From Verrucomicrobiaceae bacterium (GTDB taxonomy: Bacteria > Verrucomicrobiota > Verrucomicrobiae > Verrucomicrobiales > Akkermansiaceae): DNA of 14,197 nucleotides. The first letter of the stretch is position 1. Every line of letters starts with the position of its first letter. Position numbers and translations under genes: made by a program. Shown here in pieces: positions 1-7,758 of the stretch. The DNA lies in NCBI GenBank assembly GCA_003820635.1, contig RPOS01000077.1, positions 1 to 14,197 of the forward strand, in the 5' to 3' direction. The notes under the pieces are model-generated. The model saw nothing but the letters and a program-made list of their open reading frames with translations. It did no database searches and had not been told where the DNA came from.

Positions 1-81
1 GATGAAATTTGCCTACGGCCAACCGGAATGCGCTTCCCGTCGCTGTTGAGTCGCTACCGCTCCTTCTGGTTTGCCGCCACG

Positions 82-1314
82 TCACGCCACCAGCGCCTTG
101 AGCCTGCGGCAGACTTCCTCCACGTTCGCGCGGGAGTTGAAGGCGGAGATGCGGAAGTAGCCTTCGCCGGCGGAGCCGAAACCGGAACCTGGTGTGATGA
201 CGACCTGGGCCTCGCCTAACATTTTATCGAACATGTCCCATGAAGTGAGTCCGGCCGGGCAGCCGACCCAGACGTAGGGCGCGTTTTCCCCGCCGAAGAC
301 GGGGAGTCCTGCGGCGGTGGCGGCCTCGCGCAGGAGCTTGGCGTTGCCCATGTAGTGTTCGATCAGCGCGGCGACTTCCTTTTTGCCCTGTTCGGAAAAC
401 ACCGCGGCGGCGGCTTTCTGGACGGGATAACTTGCACCGTTGAACTTGGTGCTGTGGCGGCGGCTCCAGAGTTGGTGGAGCGGGATGCGCGTGCCGTCGT
501 CGGCTTTGCCGGTGACGGTTTTCGGGATGACGATGTAGGCGCAGCGCACGCCGGTGAAGCCGCCGTTCTTGGAAAACGAGCGGAACTCGATGGCGCAGTC
601 TTTGGCGCCTTCGATCTCGAAGATCGAGCGCGGGATGGCGGGATCCTGGATGAAGGCCTCGTAAGCGGCGTCGAAGAGGATGATGGCGTCGTTTGCCTTT
701 GCGTATTTCACCCAAGCCTCCAGCTGCGCGCGGGTGGCCACGGCACCGGTCGGGTTGTTGGGGAAGCAGAGATAGATGATGTCCGCCTTCTGCGCGGGAA
801 CGTCGGCGACGAAGTTGTTAGACGAGTTGCATTCGAGATAAAGCAACCCGGCATAGGCTCCCTTTTCATCGGCATCGCCGGTGTTGCCGGCCATCACGTT
901 GGTATCGACGTAAACCGGATAGACCGGATCGGTGATGGCGATGACGTTTCCTTTTCCGAAGATGTCGAGGATGTTGCCGGTGTCGCATTTCGAGCCGTCG
1001 GAAATGAATACCTCGTCGGCGGAGATGCCGAGATTGGCGAACTGGTTGTCCACGATGGCCTGGCGGAGAAACTCGTAGCCCTGCTCCGGGCCGTAGCCCT
1101 TGAAGGTGGCGCGGTCGGCCATTTCATCCACGCCTTCGTGCATGGCTTTCACCACGGCGGGCGGCAACGGTTCGGTGACGTCGCCGATGCCGCAGCGGAT
1201 GATGCGTGCGGCCTTGTCGGGGTTGGCCTCGCTGTAGGCTTTGACGCGGCGGGCGATTTCGGGAAACAGGTAACCGGCCTTGAGTTTGAGGAAGTTCGAG
1301 TTGATGGCTGCCAT
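82..1314 (-). CDS. dapL: LL-diaminopimelate aminotransferase (DapL)
   Basis: A 410-residue PLP-dependent class I/II aminotransferase that converts tetrahydrodipicolinate directly to LL-2,6-diaminopimelate with glutamate as amino donor. This bypasses the DapD/C/E steps of lysine and peptidoglycan precursor synthesis; the enzyme is cytosolic. The N-terminus carries the DapL signature [16 protein letters not shown] (residues 9-24). Other features seen are [11 protein letters not shown] (41-51), FPNNPTG (184-190), FDAAYEAF (214-221) and the PLP lysine K249 in [10 protein letters not shown]. The length matches the family (about 410). The frame stays open 13 codons further upstream, but the ATG at 1312-1314 fits the family N-terminus. 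No Shine-Dalgarno is visible (the upstream bases read cctccgccgcc). It lies 75 nt downstream of a cysteine desulfurase on the same strand and is probably co-transcribed with it. DapL is known from plants, Chlamydiae and Verrucomicrobia, which supports the taxonomic guess. Confidence 0.96.
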   Translation of the reverse strand: MAAINSNFLKLKAGYLFPEIARRVKAYSEANPDKAARIIRCGIGDVTEPLPPAVVKAMHEGVDEMADRATFKGYGPEQGYEFLRQAIVDNQFANLGISADEVFISDGSKCDTGNILDIFGKGNVIAITDPVYPVYVDTNVMAGNTGDADEKGAYAGLLYLECNSSNNFVADVPAQKADIIYLCFPNNPTGAVATRAQLEAWVKYAKANDAIILFDAAYEAFIQDPAIPRSIFEIEGAKDCAIEFRSFSKNGGFTGVRCAYIVIPKTVTGKADDGTRIPLHQLWSRRHSTKFNGASYPVQKAAAAVFSEQGKKEVAALIEHYMGNAKLLREAATAAGLPVFGGENAPYVWVGCPAGLTSWDMFDKMLGEAQVVITPGSGFGSAGEGYFRISAFNSRANVEEVCRRLKALVA

Positions 1315-1389
1315 GGCGGCGGAGGCTTTAGCGGCCCACGGCCCGGCGCGCAAGGGCGGAGGTGGGGCGCGCCCGCACGGGCTGCGGGA

Positions 1390-2559
1390 TCACGAAAACG
1401 TCAAGCCGCAGGGTGACGCAATGCCGGGATCGCCGCCACGGAGTTTCGCCTGACGCAGGCGCTCGACCGCTTGCCTGACGATTTCCGCGGCGCGGCGCGC
1501 GTCGTCGGGCGTGTTGCGGATGGAGAAGCTGAAGCGCAGGCTGCCGCGGCCGCGCGCGCCATCGATGCCCATGGCGAGCTGCACGTGCGACGGGCGGATT
1601 TTCCCGGCCATGCAAGCGGAGCCGGCGGAACATTCGATGCCGGCCTGATCGAGCAACTGGATCAAATCCACGGCCTCGCAGCCGGCGAAGGAGAGGTGGC
1701 TGGTGTTGGGCAGGCGGTGCACCGGATCGCCATTGATGGAAACTCCGGCCAGGCCGGTGAGCAGCGCATTTTCAAACGTATCGCGCATCAGGTGCAGCGC
1801 GGTGTGCTCCTGAGAGCGCTTGCGCAAGGCGGCGGCCGCGGCTCCGAGGCCGACGATGCCGGGCGTGTTCTGCGTGCCGCCGCGGCGGCCGTTTTCCTGT
1901 GAGCCTCCGTGGTGAAACGGGAAAAACCGGATGCCGCGCCGCACGTAGAGCGCGCCCACGCCTTTCGGGCCGTGGAACTTGTGGGCGGAAAACGAGAGCA
2001 TGTCCGCGCCGAGATGGCGGACGTTGAGATCGGATTTCCCGGCGGCCTGGACGGCATCGGAATGCACCGGAATGCCGCGCTCACGGGCCATGGCGCAGAC
2101 TTCGCGCAGCGGCTGGATCACGCCGGTTTCATTGTTGGCGGCCATCACCGAGATCATCGCCGCGCCCGGCAGCAGGGCCGTGAATTTCTCCAAATCCAAG
2201 CGGCCGCCGGCATCCACCGGGGCGTATTTCACCGGCCGCGGCAGATCCTCGGCGCAGCGCAGCACGGCGGAGTGCTCGATGGAGGAAACCACCGCCGCGC
2301 CCGGGCCGGTGAGGCGGTCGAGCGAATGCAGCGCGGTGTTCACACTCTCGGTGCCGCCGCTGGTGAAAACAATCTCATCCGGCTCCGCGCCGATCCATGC
2401 CGCGAACTGCGCGCGTGCGTTTTCGATCGCCTCGCGCGCCCGCCGCGCCCCGGCATAGGCGCCGGAGGGATTCGCGTGGCCGTCGCGCAGCCATGGCAGC
2501 ATCGCCTCGAGCACTTCCGGCAGCAGCGGCGTGCTCGCGTTGGCGTCCAGATGAATCAT
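1390..2559 (-). CDS. Cysteine desulfurase, NifS/IscS family (group I)
   Basis: A 389-residue PLP-dependent class V aminotransferase-fold enzyme that removes sulfur from cysteine, giving alanine and an enzyme persulfide for Fe-S cluster, thiamine or tRNA thiolation pathways. Motifs seen: LDANASTPL at the N-terminus, FTSGGTESVNTAL (65-77), EH95-96, ANNETGVIQP (141-150), the PLP lysine K194 in SFSAHKFHGPKG, RRGGTQN (225-231), and the catalytic C316 in ECSAGSACMAGK on the long mobile loop of group I enzymes. A second cysteine, C310, lies six residues before it. The start at 2557-2559 gives the standard MIHLDANAST beginning. No iscU, sufE or other scaffold gene is adjacent, so the sulfur acceptor cannot be deduced. 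It is followed by dapL on the same strand, and its 95-bp upstream region is shared with the divergent antiporter gene. NifS and IscS cannot be told apart from sequence reading, so no symbol is given. Confidence 0.95.
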   Translation of the reverse strand: MIHLDANASTPLLPEVLEAMLPWLRDGHANPSGAYAGARRAREAIENARAQFAAWIGAEPDEIVFTSGGTESVNTALHSLDRLTGPGAAVVSSIEHSAVLRCAEDLPRPVKYAPVDAGGRLDLEKFTALLPGAAMISVMAANNETGVIQPLREVCAMARERGIPVHSDAVQAAGKSDLNVRHLGADMLSFSAHKFHGPKGVGALYVRRGIRFFPFHHGGSQENGRRGGTQNTPGIVGLGAAAAALRKRSQEHTALHLMRDTFENALLTGLAGVSINGDPVHRLPNTSHLSFAGCEAVDLIQLLDQAGIECSAGSACMAGKIRPSHVQLAMGIDGARGRGSLRFSFSIRNTPDDARRAAEIVRQAVERLRQAKLRGGDPGIASPCGLTFS

Positions 2560-2654
2560 GCGCGGAGCATCCAGGGAACCCGCCGGATTTCAATCCCCAA
2601 GTTCGCCTTGCCGTGGCTCCCGCCGCCTCCTATGAAGCCCCCTGCCCCGGCCAG

Positions 2655-4283
2655 ATGAAATCACTTCTCCTGCTCCTCACGCTGCTATGGGTCATCGCGC
2701 CCGAATTATCACTGGCGGCGGGCTACCAGCCGCACTATCCCGAGCTCGCGGATGGCAGCAAGCAATACGCCTCGTTTCCCATCCCACCGGAAAAATACCC
2801 GCCAGTGGAAGACGGGCTCATGGAGATCCTCAAGTCCCGCGCACAGGCGGATCCCTTCAATGTGGCGGCCACCGTGATCTTCCTGCTGGCCATCCTGCAC
2901 ACCTTCAGCGCCGGAATTTTCATCAAGCTGGCGCACAAATATGAGCACCTGCATGACGAGGCCCTGAAAAAACGCGGATTGCGCGATGCCGAGCATCCCA
3001 ACGGCGTCAACGAGGTTTCCTTTCTCGGCACGGTGTTCCACTTTCTCGGCGAAATCGAGGCCGTGTTCGGCCTGTGGGTCATCGTGCTGGCCGCCGCCGC
3101 CATCTACTTCCACTCATGGCTCGATTTCGAATTGTATCTCAGCCACGACCGCGTCTTCACCGAGCCGATCTTCGTGGTCATCATCATGGCCATCGCGGCA
3201 AGCCGTCCGGTCCTGCGGGCCGCGGAAAACCTGATGTCCCGCGCCGCGAGGCTCGGCAAGGGCAGCCCGTCCGCTTGGTGGCTGAGCGTGCTGATCATCG
3301 CCCCGGTGCTGGGCTCCTTCATCACCGAGCCGGCCGCCATGACCATTGGTGCGCTGCTGCTGGCCAAGAAATTCTATCGCTTCAATCCACCCGCACGGCT
3401 GGCCTACGCCACGCTCGGTCTGTTGTTCGTGAACATTTCCATCGGCGGCACGCTCACCAATTTCGCCGCGCCGCCGGTCTTGATGGTGGCTTCCGAATGG
3501 GAATGGAGCACCGCGTTCATGTTCATGCATTTCGGCTGGAAGGCGTTGACGAGCATCATTCTCAGCTCCGGGTTGTATTATCTTTTTTTCCGCAAGGCCC
3601 TGGCCCGGGTGGTCGATCTGGCGGATGGCGTGCAAGATGGCAAAGCCGACTCCGCCGCGTGGCAAGAGCGTGAAAACCCGATTCCCGCATGGATCACGGC
3701 GGTCCATGTCATGTTCCTGCTGTGGACGGTTTATACGTCGCACTTCCCGGTGCTGTTTGTGGGCGGTTTCCTGTTCTTCCTCGCCTTCATCATCGCCACC
3801 CGCCACCACCAGAACGAGGTCTCGCTGCGCAGTCCCATCCTGGTCGGTTTCTTCCTCGCCGCGCTGGTCATCCACGGCGGCTGCCAGGCATGGTGGATCG
3901 CGCCGGTGATCAAGGCGCTCTCCGACCAGACGCTGATGCTGGGAGCCACCATTCTAACAGCCTTCAACGACAATGCCGCCATCACCTATCTCGCCGCGCA
4001 GGTGGATGGCATCAGCGCCACCGCCAAATACGCGGTGGTGGCCGGGGCGGTCACTGGCGGCGGACTCACCGTCATTGCCAACGCGCCCAACCCGGCCGGC
4101 CAGAGCATCCTCTCGCGCTTTTTCAAGGACGGCATCTCGCCGCTGGGGCTCTTTCTCGGGGCGCTGTTTCCCACCATCATCGCCTATCTCTGCTTCGTCC
4201 TGCTGCCGAGCGGCCATGCCGGTGAAAAGGAAGCGCCCAATCGGGCTGCCGCGGCCATCGAGCAACATTCATCTCAACCGTAA
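2655..4283 (+). CDS. Putative Na+/H+ antiporter (PF07399-type membrane transporter)
   Basis: A 542-residue polytopic membrane protein. The hydrophobic N-terminus (residues 2-22, a poly-Leu run ending SLAAG) looks like a signal sequence or first membrane helix, followed by a roughly 45-residue polar segment. Many hydrophobic segments follow, at roughly 68-92, 123-152, 169-184, 208-240, 250-278, 297-312, 345-381, 395-420, 428-448, 458-475 and 495-517. Two motif pairs look like the two halves of an inverted-repeat transporter: FITEPAAMTIGALL (222-235) with GGTLTNFAAPPV (264-275), and AFNDNAAITYL (436-446) with GGGLTVIANAPNPAG (468-482). These resemble the ion-transporter-superfamily style of NhaB/NhaD/ArsB and the putative Na+/H+ antiporter family I recall as PF07399 in Chlamydiae and Verrucomicrobia. 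The substrate is inferred from the family only. The frame is open 86 codons upstream, but the ATG at 2655 starts the hydrophobic leader. The riboflavin synthase gene starts 6 nt after its stop. Confidence 0.82.
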   Translation: MKSLLLLLTLLWVIAPELSLAAGYQPHYPELADGSKQYASFPIPPEKYPPVEDGLMEILKSRAQADPFNVAATVIFLLAILHTFSAGIFIKLAHKYEHLHDEALKKRGLRDAEHPNGVNEVSFLGTVFHFLGEIEAVFGLWVIVLAAAAIYFHSWLDFELYLSHDRVFTEPIFVVIIMAIAASRPVLRAAENLMSRAARLGKGSPSAWWLSVLIIAPVLGSFITEPAAMTIGALLLAKKFYRFNPPARLAYATLGLLFVNISIGGTLTNFAAPPVLMVASEWEWSTAFMFMHFGWKALTSIILSSGLYYLFFRKALARVVDLADGVQDGKADSAAWQERENPIPAWITAVHVMFLLWTVYTSHFPVLFVGGFLFFLAFIIATRHHQNEVSLRSPILVGFFLAALVIHGGCQAWWIAPVIKALSDQTLMLGATILTAFNDNAAITYLAAQVDGISATAKYAVVAGAVTGGGLTVIANAPNPAGQSILSRFFKDGISPLGLFLGALFPTIIAYLCFVLLPSGHAGEKEAPNRAAAAIEQHSSQP

Positions 4284-4289
4284 GCCATC

Positions 4290-4883
4290 ATGTTCACCGG
4301 ACTTGTCGAAGCCGCCGGCACCGTCATCGCGCTGGAAAACCGCGGCGAGCAGGCCCGTTTGACACTGGAGATTCCCTTCGCCGCCGGCCTCAAGCTTGGC
4401 GACTCGGTGGCCGTCAACGGCTGTTGCCTGACGGTGGCCGATCTAACAACCGGCGTTTCCTTCGATCTTCTCGCGCAAACCCTGCAGGTCACCTCGCTCG
4501 GCGCGCTTGCCGCCGGATCGCGGGTGAATCTGGAGCGTGCCATGCAGATCGGCGACCGCTTCGGCGGCCACTTCGTGCAAGGCCACGTGGACGCCACCGG
4601 CATGATCACCCGGCTCGAAGCCAGCGGCCAGGATCACATTCTCGGAGTTTCACTGCCGCCGGGAATTCATCGCCTGTGTGTGGACAAGGGCTCGCTGGCG
4701 GTGGATGGCATTTCGCTGACCATCGCCGAGTTGAAGGAAAAGGAAGCGGTTTTCTGGATCACGCCGCACACCTGGGATCACACGCACCTGCACGCCGCAC
4801 GCATCGGCCAAGCGGTGAATCTGGAAGCGGACATGCTCGCCAAGCACGTCGAGAAACTGCTCGCCGCGCGCCTGCCTTCCTAA
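4290..4883 (+). CDS. ribE: Riboflavin synthase, alpha chain
   Basis: A 197-residue enzyme that dismutates two molecules of 6,7-dimethyl-8-ribityllumazine to riboflavin and 5-amino-6-ribitylaminouracil, the last step of riboflavin synthesis. It has two similar lumazine-binding barrels: the first begins MFTGLVEAAG and contains VAVNGCCLTV (40-49); the second contains IGDRFGGHFVQGHVDATG (87-104) and VDKGSLAVDGISLTI (131-145). It ends with the usual NLEADMLAKHVEKL helix (177-190). Both repeats and the length match the family (about 200). The ATG gives the canonical MFTG start. It lies 6 nt after the antiporter gene, so the two are probably one transcript; no other rib gene is present. Its stop codon overlaps by 4 bases the stop of the convergent rhodanese-like gene, and no terminator hairpin is obvious. 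Confidence 0.96.
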   Translation: MFTGLVEAAGTVIALENRGEQARLTLEIPFAAGLKLGDSVAVNGCCLTVADLTTGVSFDLLAQTLQVTSLGALAAGSRVNLERAMQIGDRFGGHFVQGHVDATGMITRLEASGQDHILGVSLPPGIHRLCVDKGSLAVDGISLTIAELKEKEAVFWITPHTWDHTHLHAARIGQAVNLEADMLAKHVEKLLAARLPS

Positions 4884-5419
4884 GCATCCATTTCGATGCG
4901 GTAGCGCGGCAGCGAGGGGTCGATCTCGCGGCTCCAGGTATCGATGCCACCGTGCAGGCCGAAAGTTTGCTTCAAGCCGTGGCCGCGGAACCATGCGACC
5001 TGATCGAGAACATTGAGTCCGCTGTGGTCGTAGAGCAGAATCGCGGATTCCGGATCTCCGGCGAAGAGCTGTTGCTGGAGATCCTGGGTGAAAAACTCCG
5101 ATCCCGGAATAGTCACCGCCTCGTGCTCCTCGCGGGTGCGAATGTCGATGAGCCGGAGTGCCGCGAGCTTTTCCCGCGCGTCGGCGGGTTCCATCAGCAT
5201 TTCCAGATCATGCACATGACTTTCTAACAAGTGCGCGAGGACCTCGTCAGCCGGCAGTTCGGAGCGCGCGCAGAGTTGGGCCAACGTTTCCTCGTTGGAA
5301 AACGCACAACTCTGGCAGCCGCCGAGATGATAGCGCGCGAACAAGGCGCGGCGTGCGCCGGGCAGCGTTTCAAGGATCACGCCCATTGGCGTTTCCGCGG
5401 AAAGTCCGGCAGGCTGCAT
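4880..5419 (-). CDS. DUF1858-like domain fused to a rhodanese domain lacking the active-site cysteine
   Basis: A 179-residue soluble two-domain protein. Residues about 8-68 match the pattern of the small DUF1858 redox-disulfide domain: a helix ending in a LxxLP-type segment, LGGCQSC with a CxxC pair (C35, C38), then ETLAQLC and a short helix pair. Residues about 85-170 look like a rhodanese fold: LRLIDIRTREEHEAVTIPGSEFF (88-110), AILLYDHSG (126-134) and GLHGGIDTWSREI (154-166). In active rhodaneses the loop after the central strand has the form Cys-x-x-Gly; here that position is Asp131, so normal thiosulfate sulfurtransferase chemistry is unlikely. The only cysteines are C35, C38 and C50, all in the N-terminal part. 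It starts 9 nt after the lysC stop on the same strand, so it is probably co-transcribed. Its function is unknown; redox sensing or sulfur-carrier binding is only a guess. Confidence 0.85.
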   Translation of the reverse strand: MQPAGLSAETPMGVILETLPGARRALFARYHLGGCQSCAFSNEETLAQLCARSELPADEVLAHLLESHVHDLEMLMEPADAREKLAALRLIDIRTREEHEAVTIPGSEFFTQDLQQQLFAGDPESAILLYDHSGLNVLDQVAWFRGHGLKQTFGLHGGIDTWSREIDPSLPRYRIEMDA

Positions 5420-5428
5420 GGGCTGGGC

Positions 5429-6652
5429 TCAGGCGGGGACCTTGTCCAGGCCGAAGGCATCGTGCACGGCGCGCGCGGCGTCCTCGATGCGGGTCTCGTC
5501 CACGGTCACGGCGATCTTGATTTCCGAGGTGGAGATCATGCCGATGTTGATGCCCGCGTCGCCGAGGGCCTTGAACATGGTGGCGGCCACGCCGGAGTGC
5601 GAGCGCATGCCGATGCCCACGGCGGAGAGCTTGGCGATGCCGGCCTCGGTCTCGATCCTGGAGTTCGGCATGGACGCGAGCAGCGGCTTGAGCGCGGCCT
5701 GGGCCTTGCCGAGGTCGCTGCTGTGCATCGTGAACGAGTGGCGGGCGAAGCCGTCGTGCGCGATGTTGGAAATGATCATGTCCAGATTGATCTCCGCATC
5801 TGCCAGCGCACCGAGGATTTTGCCGGACATGCCGGGCTCGTCCGGGATGCCGGTGATGGTGACGCGGGCTTGGGAGCGTTCGATCGAGACGCCGCGGATG
5901 ACGACGTTTTCCATGTTGGGATGTTCTTCTAACACGAGGGTGCCGGGGTTGTCGTTGAGTGAGGAGCGGACTTCGAAGACGACGCCGAATTTCTTGGCGA
6001 ACTCGACGGAGCGGGATTGCATGACCTTGGAGCCGGACGAAGCCATTTCCAGCATTTCGTCGTAGGAAATCTCCGGCAGCTTGCGGGCGTTTTTGACGAT
6101 CCGCGGATCGCAGGTGTAAACGCCGTCCACGTCGGTGAGAATCTGGCAGACATCGGCCTTGAGCGCGGCGGCCACGGCGATGGCGGTGAGATCCGAGCCA
6201 CCGCGGCCAAGGGTGTGGATCATGCCGTCCGGCGTGACTCCCTGAAACCCGGCGACGACGAGCGCTTTGCCCTCGGCGAGGTATTTCTCCATCAGCGAGG
6301 GATCCATGTGGAGGATGCGGCCGCGGGTGTGGGAACCGGTGGTCTGGATGCCCGCCTGGCGGCCGGTGATGGAGGCCGCGTCCACGCCGAGGTCGTGCAA
6401 CGCCATGGTTACCAGCGCGATGGATTGCTGCTCGCCGGTGGCCAGCAGCACGTCCATTTCCCGCTCGCTCGGGTTTTCCGAAAGGTCCTTGGCCATCTTG
6501 ATGAGCCCATCGGTGACACCGGACATGGCGGAGACCACGGCCACGACCTGGTTGCCTTCATCCCGGACGCGTTTCATCCGCGCGGCGACGTTGCGGATGC
6601 GGTCGAGCGTGCCGACGGAAGTGCCGCCGTATTTTTGAACGATGAGTGCCAT
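5429..6652 (-). CDS. lysC: Aspartate kinase with two C-terminal ACT domains
   Basis: A 407-residue cytosolic enzyme that phosphorylates aspartate, the entry step to lysine/diaminopimelate, threonine and methionine. The N-terminal kinase domain shows QKYGGTSVG (6-14), ATGEQQSIAL (71-80), GRGGSDLTA (149-157) and TDVDGVYTCDPR (173-184). Two ACT domains follow, about 260-335 and 343-407, the second with the typical GMRSHSGVAATMFKALGD and ISTSEIKI segments. This is the layout of single-function, lysine-feedback-type aspartokinases of about 405-410 residues; the actual feedback amino acid cannot be read off. The frame remains open to an ATG at 6775, but the family N-terminus M-x-x-I-V-Q-K-Y-G-G fixes the start at 6650-6652. 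It is first in an operon with the rhodanese-like gene, and functionally joins dapL in the lysine/diaminopimelate pathway. A weak promoter candidate lies 56 bp upstream. Confidence 0.97.
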   Translation of the reverse strand: MALIVQKYGGTSVGTLDRIRNVAARMKRVRDEGNQVVAVVSAMSGVTDGLIKMAKDLSENPSEREMDVLLATGEQQSIALVTMALHDLGVDAASITGRQAGIQTTGSHTRGRILHMDPSLMEKYLAEGKALVVAGFQGVTPDGMIHTLGRGGSDLTAIAVAAALKADVCQILTDVDGVYTCDPRIVKNARKLPEISYDEMLEMASSGSKVMQSRSVEFAKKFGVVFEVRSSLNDNPGTLVLEEHPNMENVVIRGVSIERSQARVTITGIPDEPGMSGKILGALADAEINLDMIISNIAHDGFARHSFTMHSSDLGKAQAALKPLLASMPNSRIETEAGIAKLSAVGIGMRSHSGVAATMFKALGDAGINIGMISTSEIKIAVTVDETRIEDAARAVHDAFGLDKVPA

Positions 6653-6707
6653 GGCTTGAGCGGGGCGGAGTGAAGGCGATGCCAGCGGATTTGGCAAGAA
6701 TTTGGAG

Positions 6708-6736
6708 ATTTTGGAGAAATTCATCAACACAATCAA
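6708..6736 (-). promoter_or_regulatory. Weak sigma70-like promoter candidate for lysC
   Basis: Read on the minus strand, TTGATT (6736-6731) and CAAAAT (6713-6708) are separated by exactly 17 nt and sit 56 bp upstream of the lysC start. Each hexamer matches the consensus at four of six positions. The surrounding sequence is AT-rich, unlike the flanking genes. Sigma factor preferences in this lineage are unknown, so this is only a candidate. Confidence 0.3.
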
Positions 6737-6843
6737 CACGACCCAAATCACAAGCACCTCGTCATTATTCGTCATTTAGCTAAATAAAAGATAACACCGG
6801 AGGAGTGCGCCTTTTCGGGATCATCGTTCTGCATCATCGTTCT
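6722..6843. repeat. Cluster of short direct repeats and a palindrome in the lysC-prmC intergenic region
   Basis: The 230-bp divergent region 6653-6882 contains three separate pairs of short tandem direct repeats. CATCAACAC/AATCAACAC lie at 6722-6730 and 6731-6739 (9-bp period). TCGTCATT occurs twice at 6759-6766 and 6769-6776 (10-bp period). ATCATCGTTCT occurs twice at 6820-6830 and 6833-6843 (13-bp period). A perfect 12-bp palindrome, ATTTAGCTAAAT, lies at 6774-6785. These could be regulator sites for lysC or prmC, or slippage products in AT-rich non-coding DNA; the sequence does not say which. Confidence 0.55.
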
Positions 6844-6882
6844 TGGCGATCCGCCCCGGCTGGCTCAGTCTCGGCGTCCCGC

Positions 6883-7722
6883 ATGACGACTGTTCTGGAA
6901 ACCATTGATGGAGGCACGCGCTATCTGGAGAAACGCGGCATCGAGGACGCGCGGCGCAACATGCAGATGCTGGTGGCCGGGCAGCTCGGCTGCACGCGGA
7001 TGGATCTGTATCTGCAATTCGACCGGCCGCTCGACGAAGCGGTGCTCGTGCCGCTGCGCGAGGCGTTGAAAAAACGCGGCGAGGGCATTCCGCTACAGCA
7101 CTTGCTGGGCAAGGTGTGGTTCCACAATCGCGAGTTCAAAACCGACGCCCGCGCACTGATCCCGCGGCCGGAGACCGAGGAACTCGCCGAGTGGGTACTC
7201 TCCTGGGAGCTGCCGGAAACCCAACGCATCCTCGACATGGGCTGCGGCTCCGGCGTGCTCGGACTCACGCTGGCCGCAGAGCGTTCTGGCTGGGAAGTCA
7301 CGCTGGCCGATGTCTCACCTGAGGCGCTCGCGCTCGCGCGGGAAAACGCGGGCCGTCTGGAAATTTCCAACGCCTCGTTTCTCGACAGCGACCTGTTTTC
7401 CGCCATCGATGGCACCTTTGACGGCATCGTCGCCAATCTCCCCTACGTTCCGGAAACCGAGCGCGCGACGATGGCCCGCGAGGTGCTGCATGATCCGGCG
7501 CTCGCGCTGTTCAGCGGCGCGGACGGGCTGGACCTGATCCGGCATTTCATCCCGGAGGCCTTCCAGCGCCTGAATCCCGGCGGCTGGCTGGCGTTGGAAA
7601 TCGGCCATGATCAGGCTTCACAGGTCGCCGGATTTCTCCAAGCTTCCTCCTTCACCGCCATCGAAGTGAAGACCGACCTCTCGGGCGTCGCCCGGTTTCC
7701 ATTCGCCCGGCGGCCTCTCTGA
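6883..7722 (+). CDS. prmC: Peptide chain release factor N5-glutamine methyltransferase (PrmC/HemK)
   Basis: A 279-residue SAM-dependent methyltransferase that methylates the glutamine of the GGQ motif in release factors 1 and 2, improving translation termination. The N-terminal helical domain (1-75) precedes a Rossmann methyltransferase domain. Seen are IPRPETEELAEWVL (93-106), SAM motif I LDMGCGSGVLGLTLA (117-131), an acidic ADVSPEAL segment (142-149) and the substrate-binding N-x-P-Y as NLPYVP (185-190; the commonest form is NPPY). The C-terminal segment DLSGVARFPFARR also fits the family. The ATG at 6883 gives the family length; a GTG at 6805 would add 26 residues with no family resemblance. 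No release-factor gene is adjacent. murA follows 36 bp downstream on the same strand, so the two are probably co-transcribed. Confidence 0.94.
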   Translation: MTTVLETIDGGTRYLEKRGIEDARRNMQMLVAGQLGCTRMDLYLQFDRPLDEAVLVPLREALKKRGEGIPLQHLLGKVWFHNREFKTDARALIPRPETEELAEWVLSWELPETQRILDMGCGSGVLGLTLAAERSGWEVTLADVSPEALALARENAGRLEISNASFLDSDLFSAIDGTFDGIVANLPYVPETERATMAREVLHDPALALFSGADGLDLIRHFIPEAFQRLNPGGWLALEIGHDQASQVAGFLQASSFTAIEVKTDLSGVARFPFARRPL

Positions 7723-7749
7723 ATCTCAAATTTCAAATCTCAAATTTCA
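7722..7749 (+). repeat. Two perfect tandem copies of a 14-bp AT-rich unit between prmC and murA
   Basis: AATCTCAAATTTCA occurs at 7722-7735 and again, without mismatch, at 7736-7749. The first copy starts on the last base of the prmC stop codon and the second ends 9 bases before the murA start. Together they fill almost the whole 36-bp spacer. The composition contrasts strongly with the GC-rich genes on both sides. The two AAATTT cores could pair into a weak 6-bp stem. Any role in murA translation, or membership of a dispersed repeat family, is unproven. Confidence 0.9.
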
Positions 7750-7758
7750 TATCCTTAG

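Noticed and set aside
355..1416. A 353-codon open frame antisense to dapL and the end of the desulfurase gene.
   Set aside because: Same GC-bias artefact; Gly/Val/Asp-rich low-complexity translation with no recognisable motif, spanning two real genes.
6653..6775. In-frame N-terminal extension of lysC with a hydrophobic stretch (LVIWVVLIVL) that might be a leader peptide or membrane anchor.
   Set aside because: Aspartate kinases start right before the IVQKYGGTS strand, so 6652 fits. The extension crosses the AT-rich repeat region and the candidate promoter, so it is probably not translated.
6799..6805. A good Shine-Dalgarno-like GGAGG just before a GTG at 6805, in frame with prmC.
   Set aside because: The spacing to GTG is only one base, and the extra 26 residues have no match to the PrmC N-terminus.
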